NCBI GenBank assembly: GCA_007258455.2
Contig: VDFB02187533.1
Location: 23,209-87,208 of the forward strand
DNA from: Sequoia sempervirens
Taxonomy: Eukaryota > Streptophyta > Pinopsida > Cupressales > Cupressaceae
Direction of reading: 5' to 3'
DNA: 64,000 nt
A program made the position numbers and the translations under genes. The notes beneath the pieces are model-generated. The model did no database searches, was not told the DNA's origin, and worked only from the letters and a program-made list of their open reading frames with translations. Positions 22,018 to 32,883 of this stretch are shown one piece after another (the stretch's first letter is position 1; each line of letters starts with the position of its first letter).

Positions 22018-23212
22018 ATGAATGGAGGAGGATCTCAGTTCTAGGGAGGTCATGTTGGAGCTCCTCATGGTCAGCAGTATATGCCATATTATCATACACA
22101 GCACTATGGTCCGATGTACCAGCATCAGTACCCACCTAGTGCTCCCCCTCATTAGCATACAACAATGATCAGGTAGTTTGATTTGTCAGAGATTCAATTA
22201 TCTCCTTATCCAATGGATGGCAGTTGGAGAGGAATTGTCCCAAGGTTTATAGCGAATGATGCAATCACTGTTGAAGATCATTTAAGAAGTTTTGATGCTT
22301 TCATCCAAGATTTGGATGTGCCCTATGAAGATTTACGCATGAGGCTATTCATGATATCACTTGTTGAAGATGCTAGGGATTGGTTTAATAGCCTACCAGC
22401 TGTCTTAATTGATTCTCTCCAAGGATTTCAAGATCAATTCCTTGAGCAATATGGGAATCTAGGTGCACCAGATTTTTCTCTTCATGAATTAATACACATT
22501 CAGAAAGATCAAAGTGATAATTTATGATTTCAATCGGAGATTCAATAAGTTGTAGAATAAGATACCTCTTGGATCAAAGTTACTAGATTTTGTAGCACTG
22601 AGTATTTATTTGAATGCTTTTCATCCAAAGATAGGGTATGAGTTGAGAAATAAATTCCCAAGAAGTTTAGATGAAGCACAAAAGATGGCACAAGCAATTG
22701 AAAACAATAGGAAGGTTGCTGGGATAATTAGTAAAAGAGATATTCCTAGGGTTTCTCAGCAAAGCAACACATACATGAACAAAAGTCCGAGGTTGCATGA
22801 CATGCCTTATAATACAGACTGGAAGGACAACAAACCTATAACTACTAGGCCTGGAAACAAGGAAGCTCTTGATCCATTGACAAAGGGAACCTATATGGTA
22901 AGTAACAGTTATTTCTGTGATTGTTGTGATATGCCACATTCCCCAGATTATTGTGTTGTAGCCCAAAGAATACAAGAAGAGTGAATGAAGATGGAAAAAA
23001 ATGAAGAAGATCACACAATATATCTAACTTCAAATACTTTTCACCATGTTGAGGAGGATGAAGGTGCAAGGCATCTTCCTTGCACAGTAGATTGTCACAG
23101 AGAAAGTAGTGCATGTTGTGAGGAATCCAGTGAATATTCTGATGTTGATGATGAACCTGAGGATTTTGATCTACAGTCAAGGGATTCTTCTATTTCTTAT
23201 GAGGATGGATGA
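22018..23212 (+). pseudogene. Gag of the TR-GAG-like element
   Basis: The start is placed at ATG 22018 (MNGGGSQF), after the leader. A Gln/Tyr/His/Pro-rich N-terminus (GQQYMPYYHTQHYGPMYQHQ) contains stops at TAG codons. The retrotransposon gag domain follows at 22183-22527: ITVEDHLRSFDAFIQDL, RLFMISLVEDARDWFNSLP, FQDQFLEQY. After a frameshift near 22530 it continues (FNRRFNKL, YELRNKFPRSLDEAQKMAQA). A zinc knuckle FCDCCDMPHSPDYCVVAQ at about 22910-22965 is CX2CX3HX4C, one residue shorter than the usual CX2CX4HX4C. A stop at 22982 precedes an acidic tail to 23212. The gag would form the particle; here it is inactive. Confidence 0.8.
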
Positions 23213-24257
23213 AGAGCTGATGGGAGTTGTTGATTCATCAGATAGTAAGTATACAATACTTTTGGCTGCAGTTGAAAGTTATGAAGATTCATTTGATCAT
23301 GATGAGGTTTGTACATCTGAAAATGATTTCCATGCTTTTTCAAACTCATTGTATGATGAAGAGTTAAATGAAGAGCAGATTATTTTTTGTCAAGGTATGT
23401 CCAAGAATGAGTTTTAGATATTTTCAAATCCATTCTATGAAAAGGAGGAAATAGTTTCAGACAAGCAAAATGATGGAATAAATAACTGCACTAATGATGT
23501 TTCTGATTTCCCATTCTCTGATGGTATTGGATTTCTGTTTGATGATGACAAGTGTGAGGAGTTTAATTGTAGTGATAAAAATGTTGAGACTTGTTCACTA
23601 GTCAGTGAACAGATTGTAGATTTGTTAACTCCTGAATGCCAGGGATGTGCACACGAAGGTGATCTTAAAGTTTTGTGCCCAGTTTACATTTGTTTTGACA
23701 GTGAGAGATCTTTGTGTAGAGATTTTTATGACTCCCTGTGCATTTCTTGGAATGATGGTGAAATCTTTGGTGTTGATCAAAAGTCTGCTTCCATTCGTGA
23801 TGAGGTATGTGATTTTGAAATTTTTAATTCATGTGAAGAAGACATTTGTTTGCATACCAAGGTTGATAGAAGTCCAGATTTTATTGGTTCACATATGCAT
23901 GATATGGAGGATATGAGTCATGATCTAATTTTGATTCCAAATAATGATACTAAAGAGGTGCAAAAGGTTTTAGATTTGCTTGTTTTAGATAATGTTGGTA
24001 TGACAAAAAAATTTGTTTCTCAAGAGAAGCACATTGACTGTGAATTTTCAATACAACTGGGAGAGTATTTCATAATACATGACACTGAGAAAGATAATGA
24101 GAAATATTGTATTGAATATGCATGCATTTTTTATATTAAAAGTAACAGGGGTTTGTTTGATGATGAAGAATATAAGTTGCAGAATGGTATAGGGATTTTG
24201 GGTCAAACTAAGCATGATGATTCTCTAAAACTTTTAGTGACAGGAAAGATTTCATGA
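23205..24257 (+). pseudogene. Acidic extra ORF behind gag, unknown function
   Basis: A +1-shifted frame overlaps the end of gag and runs about 350 codons with one stop (TAG at 23415-23417). It starts MDEELMGVVDSSDSKYTILL. The product is strongly acidic with scattered cysteines (CAHEGDLKVLCPVYICF, SRDEVCDFEIF-like stretches) and ends DDSLKLLVTGKIS. I recognise no domain, and it has none of the protease, RT or integrase motifs. Its length with only one stop suggests it was coding. It could be a +1-frameshift extension of gag or a separate ORF, possibly the eroded start of a former pol. Confidence 0.5.
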
Positions 24258-24602
24258 GTGTCTTCAAGAGGAATCTGATGAACTCAAGACAAAACCAGGT
24301 GTTTGATAGGGGAAAATGGTTTGAGTTTCAAATTGGAACAGCTCAAGACAGAAGTTAACTCACAGAGGATTGAGGGTTGCCAGTGCATGGACAACTCTTA
24401 CTTATTCTCTTTAAAATTCTTTTCCATGCACAGTAGTTTAGGGGTTTTTGTTCACCTCCGTCTTGCATTCATTTTGCATTCATTCCATCATGCTTCTGGT
24501 CCATTTCCATTTTGCTCATTTTGTGTTTGGTCTGGTCTGCTCACCCAAAGCTTCTGGGTCCTTGCAATGATCTAACTATCATTCATCCCCAGACGGAGCC
24601 AC
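24258..24602 (+). other. 3' untranslated part of the gag-only element
   Basis: Non-coding sequence between the acidic ORF and the 3' LTR. The purine-rich GACGGAGCCAC directly before the LTR (24591-24602) is the best candidate for the plus-strand primer, though weak as a polypurine tract. Confidence 0.5.
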
Positions 24603-26862
24603 TGTTAGAACTGTAAAAATCTAATGTTTTTACATTTTATTTCATTCATAATTTTCCAAATAAGTGCCCTCTTGAACACTTTCTGCCCATATTTTACCAT
24701 GTTGCATTATATGTTCCATTGGGCCTTACATTTTGTGCATTCTGATTCCTATCGACGTAGGTCCTTTACTGTCTCCCCGACCCATGTTGCTTGTGAGTTA
24801 ACATTCGTTTGTTGCAGGTGTTTCAGCAAGGCATGTTCTTTGTTACAGTGACTGGCATTCATTCGTGAATGGCTATCAGCATAGCATCCATGTTGTTTTG
24901 GTGACAACGGAGACATCTATCGGCAAAGGCTATGGGTTATCGATGAAGGCTCTTGGCGAGTATCATTTGTCTCATCGACGGAGCACATAAGTTTTTTCCA
25001 AATGAATTTTAGTGGGAGATATTGCTATCATTGTAAGGTCTTGGCGAGTGACCTTTGGTCTCATCGACCTTACACATGGATTTCCTCTCGTCAACCTTTC
25101 GGTAAGAGTTGATGTTTACGGCAGGAGGTCACAACGAGGTATATGTGTCTCATAGACGAGTTACTAAAGTGTTTCTATTGAACGACTTTTGGCGAGATAT
25201 TGGCTGTGTCTCAGCAACCAATATGTTTGGTTGAGAGCTCTTGGTATAACTTGGGCAGTCTCTATAAGGTCTCTGTGAATCTAACAAATCTTGCTGACTA
25301 AGTCTTGTGAATGGAGACTTTCGGTGAAGCAAGTACAATCTACAAGAGGTCTTGCTGATGTTGGAGTGTCACAGTGACAGTGGACCAAACGAGGATGATT
25401 TTCGGCATAATTTTTCTTTTGTCTCGGCGATGCGAGGATGATTGAAGCCTTTCGGTGAAACATTGAAGTCTACAGGAGGTCTCCCTGACCATGTGTTGTC
25501 TTGGCAAAGGTGACTGAAGATTATATTTCTATAAGAGTGTTGGTGACTTGTCCATGATGAATGTCTTTTGACTTGACATAATGATCTCGATGTATGGTCT
25601 CCTCGATATCTATGTGTTATAGCGAAGCATAGTGAGAACAAAGGAAAACTGTATGGCTTCGGTGTGACCAACAGAATGTTATAGCAACATACAAGGGGTG
25701 ACAATGCATATCGGTAAAACATAATGTGATCTACGGGACATCTCCCCAACTTGGATAAGTCATAGTGAAAGTGAAATACAAGCAGGGATGGAATGATTGC
25801 CTTTATGGCATGAGGATCTACGATATGCAGCCATTGTTCGCTAATTGAAAATGGTGCAAAGAATGTTGGTGGGTGGACTGACTACATTTGAGGTATTTGT
25901 TATGGTGACGTTGGTGGAACCCAAATTTTGTCAATTTGGGCCAGAACACTTATTGAGTTTTCAATATCAGTTTTTATTTTCTCATCGTTCAAGTATGCAT
26001 GGTTGTAATTGAACATGATCGTTTTAGATCTACATAAGTAGTTAAAGATAGCTCTGATTAGGAATAAATTTTCACATAAAATATCAGGAGACTATGTACT
26101 TGTTTAAAATAATTACGTTAGTGAAAATCAGAAGTGGTGTAAGCGGGTTGAATTAATCAATTATTATGTTGAACTTATTGAAAAGTAGTGTCAATTAGTA
26201 GGCTGGAACTTAGAAATGTTGTTTGAAGTTGTCCCAAGTTGATTCAACTACAAGTTTGAATTTTAAATTGATGTAACAAGTTGCTGCTGGGTTTATCAAT
26301 ACTTGCATTTATTTTGTATTTGTATTGGTTAGTGCTTGGTTTCTCTCAAATAGAGAGATTAAAATCCTTTTTAGTTGATCCATGATGTCGGGAAGATTCA
26401 TCACGGATTATTAAAGGAAAGAGCTCGATGGTCATGATGCCATTGTTTTTATACAGTATGAAGATAGATCATATGCACCGATTTTTGGTTTTCTAGAATA
26501 AATTTGCCGCTTACGACTGTTTGACTCCGCATACCCTAATAAGGCGCTTTGGTCTGGAATTTTTAAAATTTGGATTCTACTTTCGGGTTTCTTTTATAAT
26601 ACATTAATTAAGCATTTTAGGATTTAGATCAGAAGATTGCTATCGGTTTGTTTGTTCATTTCCATTTGCCATTGTGGACAAAGCATTTCAGAAGGATAAT
26701 CATAAGATAAGTCTACACCATTCAGAAAGGTACACCCACCTGGGTCTAGCAGCACCTAAAGAGTAGAAGGTTGAGTTCTCTTGACCTTGTCTGTTACCCT
26801 AAAGTGTATGAAGAGATTGGCAGCCTCTTGAGGCATTCAACTTGCATTTTTGAGAGCTAACA
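24603..26862 (+). repeat. 3' LTR of the gag-only element
   Basis: Starts TGTTAGAACTG, ends GAGAGCTAACA. It is near-identical to the 5' LTR over the first kilobase, with more indels between 25800 and 26600. The copy at 25150-25749 (-) repeats the chance ORFs of the first LTR. Confidence 0.85.
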
Positions 26863-27636
26863 CCAACACATACCCAAGATGATAGCACAAAGTTGGGACC
26901 TAGGCATAGACAATGGATGATAGCGCGAATTCTGGATGCAAGCATAGAAAAAGGATGTCTATGCACCTTGCCTCTTGGAAAAGTCTTAAAAAATAAGCTC
27001 AAATCCATAATAGAATGAGGTTTAGAGGCCTACCTGGTCCACCTCATGACCCATGGTGATGTCCTACCATAGCTACTCCAACCTTGGCACCTTGTATTCC
27101 CCCATATTAGGCATTTTGTTGACTTTTCTCTCACAAAAGTCAACAATTCGCTCATAGTGAATAGTGAAAATGACCCTTCTGAGGGCCCACTTGGGTATAT
27201 ATAGGCCCCTCTAGGGCCCATTTTTCTTGAAGTTTGTGGCTCCCCTGTTTCTCTTGAATTTACCCCACCAAGCTAGAGGAAAAATTAGGAGGGGGCATAA
27301 GGTCATCTCTTCATCACATTTTTCCTTTGAATCGATGACTTTTTCTTGATCATTCTTCTATCTGTTGTAGCTTCTAATTTTTTTCAAGGCTAACCCAAAA
27401 TTTGAATTTTGTAGGTTAAAGTCTTGAGCAAATTTTCATGACTGTTTTGTCGTTGTTTGTTGAGCTCAGATGTTAGGGGCACCCTTCAGTATCGGTTAGC
27501 TCGACTTTGGTGACCTATATGGTCCCCTTTTTGTGGCACGCAAATCCATAAAATTTAAAATTTGGGTGAAATTTTTCTTCTTCACTTTAGTGAGGATGAT
27601 TTCTTCAAAATCAAGCCCACTAAAGTAAGGGAAAAA
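26863..27636 (-). other. Upstream part of the antisense PMD ORF and Tat 3' region
   Basis: This is the continuation of the Tat element behind the gag-only insertion. On the minus strand it is upstream of the PMD ORF and may hold its leader or first exon; a 63-codon frame (27030-27221, MGPRGAYIYPSGPSEG) is unassigned. At its plus-strand end a polypurine tract, AAAGTAAGGGAAAAA (27622-27636), directly abuts the 3' LTR. Confidence 0.5.
27196..27203 (-). promoter_or_regulatory. Candidate TATA box for the antisense PMD ORF
   Basis: TATATATA flanked by GC-rich sequence (GGCCTATATATACCC on the minus strand), about 340 bases upstream of the gag-only insertion point and upstream of the PMD frame in the original element. 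The motif is palindromic, so orientation is inferred from the ORF. Confidence 0.35.
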
Positions 27637-28056
27637 TGTAATGTCGTAGAATTCCACCTAGGCACAATTCCATATTTTTGCATTTTTTCCTAGCATTTAT
27701 GACACCTTAGAGCATTAATGAAAAAAATACCATGAGTAATAATTTCACAATTTTGACTCAATGTAGACTTGTGGCAAAGCAATAGAAGCCTAATGACATA
27801 TTTCGCAAAAATCTAGGCTCTGCACACTTGCATGACATGCTATCATCCTAGCAGTTTTTTGAGTTTGAAACAGGGAATTTGGAATCCTGACTATTTTGAC
27901 ACATGTCCTAGCAGTTGGGTTTCAGATAAAATGACTTTGTCGCCCTTGCATGCATTAGAAACCCCTCTCTTGCTCTCATTTGGGGTTTGAATTCATTCAT
28001 TCAATCTCTCTTGTTATTTGCTCCAGTCTTGATTTCTCTTCATCTTTAATAGCAAC
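27637..28056 (+). repeat. Tat-type 3' LTR, left part
   Basis: Starts TGTAATGTCGTAG right behind the polypurine tract and follows the 5' LTR (7733-8172) with scattered substitutions and one small deletion. It breaks at AGCAAC, where the 6 kb insertion begins. The right part is at 34021-34818. Confidence 0.85.
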
Positions 28057-28917
28057 TGTAGTGTCCCTCTGTTTCAGTCGTCTTTGGATTTCAAGTAAGC
28101 TTGTTTAATGGTGTACTTAATAGTTTTGTTCAAAATAGTTATTTAAATTGAAAATTGTTGTGCTGTGGTAATTCGAATAAATTCAGAAAATTAAATTAAT
28201 AATTAAAAAATAAATTTGGAAACTAATACAATATAAATTATATGGGTATTAATAAATAATTAAATTGTTAAGAGAATGTTATATTTTTTTTATATAATTC
28301 TTCTGAAATAAAATGCATGCATAGTATGCTTATAAGAAGATTTCAATTTATTTATTTAAACATTAATATATATACATATGACTTTGTATGCCTTAATTTG
28401 GATAGTAATAATTTTTATGATGTAAGCGTTAAAATAGATGAATGGGCACATTCAGTTTTTAACGTAGCTTGGAAATACGTTTTGTCAAGGGTAATTAGAA
28501 TTTAAAATAAGCATTTACCTTAATAAATGTTATAGTGGCATCCTTGTCACGTGAATGGAAACCTCTTTAATAAAGCTAGTTCTTTCAGAATACGTTCAAA
28601 CTTTTAAAAAAAAGGAAATTACTTTATTTGTTTCCTTTTTACTGCTCTTAAGGAAAATAACAAAATAGAAATTCATATATTTAATGGCATATATTATGTC
28701 CCAAAGTTATAATTCTGGGAAAAATAAAAGGGTACGCGTCATGACAGCTGGGGAGGAATATCCTGCTTTTCCCACCACGTTTCTTTGAGGCATTCTGTCA
28801 GTCAGCTACGTGCCTCGCCTTTGTGTCCTCCTTCTGCATGCATTATCTTGAATGAATGAAAGATTTTAATGACGTCCACGAGACTAAACAGCCTATGGGA
28901 CCGAGACACTCAACAAC

Positions 28918-29205
28918 TTAGTTTGTCTCCAGACTCTTCTCCAGATCAGATCTCCTGCTATTAATTTTGACTAGGAGGCTAGCCGTCTGACTTATCTTAT
29001 CCTCCTCAAATAACTGCTGCATATTGCCCACATCTGAAATACTTGAGTACTGATTACGGATATTTTCGTACGCTGTGCATTCCATGACGAAGTGCCACTC
29101 CGTTTCCACCACTCCCTTATTACAAAATAAGCACGTTCTTTCTTCCCAAGTTTCCTTAGGAGTCTTCCACCTACCAGTCTCACATCTTGGAAAGGCAGTT
29201 GGGCA
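28918..29205 (-). pseudogene. LINE-type RT C-terminal zinc-binding fragment
   Basis: The minus-strand reading CETGRWKTPKETWEERTCLF, then CNKGVVETEWHFVMECTAYE and NIRNQYSSI matches the C-terminal zinc-binding segment common in non-LTR reverse transcriptases (R-C-x2-C...E-x2-HF-x2-EC-x2-Y). It is only ~95 residues long, without RT core or endonuclease, so it is a fragment. It lies inside the 28057-34020 insertion. Confidence 0.55.
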
Positions 29206-29971
29206 TTCCAGGAGAACAGATTATTATTAGGAGAGTCATACTGGAAAACGGTTTTTGTTTCACATGCCTGGTCTATGCGTACAACGGGGAAGGAAAAAAA
29301 TGTAAAAGCAAGAGAGGATGCTGGCGAAAGTTGTGGAGTTTGGACCTTCCACCCGTGAGTTACATTTCTAGTTTTTTTTTCTTCTTTTAAAAAAAATAAT
29401 AATAACAATAATTTCACAGCCTTTTAACTAATCCATTTCAGTACATATCCTGTAATCATGGTAGTCCCTAGATCACAATTCCTGGAGGCCATCTGTTAAA
29501 TAGTTCACGTACCTTGTCTCTGCTGGCGTCTCTTTCATTTTGCATCACCAATACTTTCCTCTAGCATGTCGAATTCCTGATTAGAAGATGGGAACGGTTT
29601 TCTTCTTGAGTTAACAATATCTCATGCCCCTATCGATTGTTTTATCCTTAAGCAATATTATTTATATAGGTCTTACTGCGCCGGAGACATAGCTGCAAAG
29701 TAACATCTTCAATCCAATTGATGGCATCAGGAGACGGCATGCTTTGAGGCATGTTGTCGGATGGTTCATGTGTATGGTCTTTGCTTCCTCAGATGGTACC
29801 AATGCCCCTGCGCCCTAACTCAAAGCTCCCATGATGGCGCGGCAGGGAGGATGCTGGCTCTGAGGTGTGGGGGTGTCTGCAGCCCTCCTCCTCTAAACCT
29901 GCGTGACTGCATGCACCTAGAACACAAGCAAAGCTTCCAATGTTAGGACGTCCCTGAGTGCTTCATTAGTT

Positions 29972-30388
29972 CTAAGATTTTGAGAGCGTCCTTAAAAAAT
30001 CCATTATATGCACATTCTGCAATTTTGTTTTTTGCGTCCCATTCCTTGAGACGCCTGATTCTCCTCCATTTACCTCGGCCTTGGGTTTTTGTTTCACTAC
30101 CCGTTCTTCATCATCGTCGTTAAATGAGTATGCAACATCAGAGTATACTTTGGAGCTAACCCCAGTTGCATTTTCAGGCCCATTATCCTTAGCAACCATA
30201 GTATCAGCAGGGAGCGATGAATAATTCTGTGTTTTGGAGTTACCAGTCTGCATCTGCAAATTCTGAAACCCAAGTGGTACATTAAAATGCATTCCAGCGT
30301 TCACAATTTTCCTAACTTGTCTCGTCTGCAGCACTCGAAAAATAGAATGTTGTAGAGGTTTAAATAATCTCTCTGAATCCATTGTCAA
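29972..30388 (-). CDS. Unassigned 138-codon ORF in the insertion
   Basis: Open from ATG 30388 (MTMDSERLFKPLQHSIFRVL) to a stop at 29972 (HIMDFLRTLSKS). The N-terminus is basic with several Arg, Ser and hydrophobic residues, organelle-targeting-like at most. The middle is Ser/Asn/Asp-rich with an acidic run (SFNDDDEERV). The base composition differs from the surrounding TE debris. I recognise no family. A ~145-bp-spaced imperfect duplication of its first ~60 bases lies upstream (30476-30540). It could be a first exon of a captured host gene; no continuation was established. Confidence 0.3.
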   Translation of the reverse strand: MTMDSERLFKPLQHSIFRVLQTRQVRKIVNAGMHFNVPLGFQNLQMQTGNSKTQNYSSLPADTMVAKDNGPENATGVSSKVYSDVAYSFNDDDEERVVKQKPKAEVNGGESGVSRNGTQKTKLQNVHIMDFLRTLSKS

Positions 30389-30858
30389 CCTGTTTCAGCC
30401 GCATCGCTTGAACATAATAGGAAGTTTAAAGGTTTAAATATCCTGCTTGGTTCTACCGACGATCTATCGTATTTGAAGCACTCGAACATCGAAGGGCGTA
30501 GAAGTTTTAAAAGCCTCCCTGATTCTTATGCCAATCTGCGACGAGAGGGACTGGCGTTTTCGCTACGAATGCCTGACCTCAAGTCTTCATCTTCACAGAA
30601 TTTCCTATTCATTACATTATGGAGGAGGAAAGTTAGCAATTAGGGTTCCATTGCTATTTCTCTGTGTTTGGTTTCCTTTCACCCGTGAACTTTATTCTTC
30701 CTTGGTGCCTCAAAAAGAAAACATAAGGGATCTTGAAGCGGACTTAAAAATAAATAAAAACTCTAATTAATTTGCTACTGGGGTGATGGGGTGAAGAGAT
30801 TGCATGTAAAGGTAAAGGTCCTTTTTAAAGTCCACGATACCATCAGTATATGGGACTC

Positions 30859-30967
30859 CTCGTACTCCCCCAATAGGGGGAGGCACCTAACTCGTGCTCC
30901 ACAATACGAGGCCCTCGTACTCCTCCAATATGAGGGAGGCACCTAACTCGTGCTCCACAATACGAGG
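30859..30967. repeat. 55-bp tandem duplication
   Basis: Two copies (30859-30912 and 30914-30967) start CTCGTACTCC and end CACAATACGAGG. Each unit begins with CTCGTA and closes with TACGAG, so each can fold back on itself. Confidence 0.8.
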
Positions 30968-30979
30968 TGTACATACCCT

Positions 30980-31060
30980 ACCCCTGCAGGATTTGAACTT
31001 GTGACCTCCCTGTCAAGAGCACAAGAGAACTTGTGACGACATGAATAATTTGATCTCATC
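30980..31060 (-). repeat. tRNA-related SINE-like fragment
   Basis: On the minus strand the reading TGTGCTCTTGACAGGGAGGT, then CACAAGTTCAAATCCTGC resembles the anticodon-arm-to-box-B part of plant tRNA-derived SINEs. AGTTCAAATCC (30989-30999) fits the Pol III box B. A clear box A is not visible. Confidence 0.4.
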
Positions 31061-32758
31061 CAAACAAGGCCAAAAGCACACAACATTCTAAATAAGTCCG
31101 CCAAATTCTGATTTCCTTCAAAATCTGCACTATATTTTGATATATGTAAATGTAAGTTTAGTACATACTATTTATTGTGAGACTCGGAAAAACAATTGCT
31201 GGCCTTGGCTTAATATCATACTTTGAAATTTTTGGGCAAGTAGACAAAAGTCTTTTGTAAGGCATGCTAGGCAATAATGCATGCTATACAATATTACCTT
31301 GTGCGCGTATTCTTTGTTGCATAGCGTTAGTCTTAATAAATAAAGATTAGTGGACAATAAATGAACGGTCAAGTAAAATAAAATAAAAAGAAGACCTCTA
31401 TAAGCGTTAACCACGTGTTATAGCATAATGCAAATGAATGGGTAATGAGTTGCATAACAGTTATCAAGTCGATATTCACGTTATAGTAGATTTAACATTG
31501 TCATGGAAACCAATGCTATCTTTTATATCTCCTAGAGTGAATCAGTGATATCAAAATATAAGTGACGTTATTATCACTTTGAGAAGTGTCAAAATAATAA
31601 AATAATAATATATCCTTACGTATGCAAAATGACACTTATGCCTCAACTCTATCTATCACATGATCATGGAACCAAGGAGCTAACGGGTACGTGTAGGAGT
31701 ATAAGGTTGATGCTAGCTTCTAAAAGGTCATAAATTATTTTTCTAACTTGTCATTTCTTATGTGGGAATGCAACCCCATCCAAACAAAAAGGAATTCCTA
31801 AACCATTTTAATAAATTTTAAAATAAGAATTTAATTCAAGAGGGGTGTGTTTTAAGAGTCCCCACGTGTCCCTAAGCAAACCCATCTTGAACATAAATAA
31901 CTTCATGCAATGCTCTTTTAAACATATAAAACAATCCTACTCCCCCTTGAAAAGAGGGCAAATATATTGTTTTTAAATGAAAAGAAAGAAAAGGACCTTA
32001 TTAAGTCTTAATATTACTCCATTTTGAAAGAGTGGGGGCTCTTTTAGGTATTATTATTTTATTCATTTAATTTCTTCTTCTTTTTTTAAGTAAATAAGTT
32101 AAAGTTTGTATGAATTAATACATACTTATTTATATATGTTACTCTTAAATATGTAAACATCTTCTTATAAGTTTATTTTTAATAATTAAATATAAATAAA
32201 TAAATAAATGATTTCATAGCTAACTTAAATTATAAATATTCCACCCATTTCTGTATAGTTTTTTTTCAAAATGCAATATTAAAGGGTGATTTCTTTGAAA
32301 CCGTCATGATGCCTTAAGTAGGGTAGGGTCAATAAGTAAAAAATATATATTTTTTCAACTAATCCTTGGGGTTAATGGTAAATCAAGTTAATATTTATAT
32401 GTTTTCCCCTTGTGAGAATCCCTACAAGGGCATTAAATTTCATGCGTGAGTGAGCATTAACCTTTGGTTGGTAGATAAGCACCTAGTAAACCTTAAGTTG
32501 GAGTCATCTCGAATGCATTTTCATTTCCTTACCCTGCTCTCAAGCGAAGTGATGGGGATGAGGTTGCACAAGCAACGTCCCCAATGTGCAATAATGTACT
32601 ATGCACACATATGGTTTTTAAGTGTTAGCATTTTGTATTTTTACTTTAAAAAAAAAGGTTAGTTGCAATTTTTCCCTTATGTAAATTATAGGCATGATAT
32701 TTAGGTAAATGAATTAGATAATTGGAGTAATGTAATGATAAGTTGTAAGTTAGCATGA
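31061..32758. other. AT-rich part of the insertion without gene
   Basis: No protein family or structural RNA is seen. It includes short poly-T runs and TAAATAAATAAATAAA near 32190. Confidence 0.5.
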
Positions 32759-32759
32759 A

Positions 32760-32883
32760 GGTTACATACTAACTAGTTAATAGTGAAGATTGCCTTGTGT
32801 AATCATTATGATAGTTATTTGGGTTACATACTAACTAGTTAATAGTGAAGATTGCTTTGTGTAATCATTATGATAGTTATTTG
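32760..32883. repeat. 62-bp tandem duplication
   Basis: GGTTACATACTAACTAGTTA and the rest of the unit occur twice back to back (32760-32821, 32822-32883) with one substitution seen, so it is a young duplication. Confidence 0.9.

Larger units (their letters stand above)
19620..26862 (+). mobile_element. Gag-only LTR retrotransposon (TR-GAG-like), 7.2 kb
   Basis: Two LTRs, 19620-21824 (2205 bp) and 24603-26862 (2260 bp), start TGTTAG and end CTAACA, a perfect inverted pair. CCAACA flanks the element on both sides (19614-19619 and 26863-26868). The 2.8 kb interior has a primer-binding-site candidate, a gag and one acidic ORF, and no protease, RT, RNase H or integrase. Large LTRs, one gag and no pol match the non-autonomous TR-GAG class; proteins from an autonomous relative would be needed to move it. 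It is inserted in the upstream part of the antisense PMD ORF of the Tat element and is therefore younger than that element. Confidence 0.85.

Noticed and set aside
29881..29918. GACSHAGLEEEG on the minus strand, as in pentatricopeptide-repeat proteins
   Set aside because: Only about 14 residues fit and neither side continues the repeat pattern, so it is too short to call.
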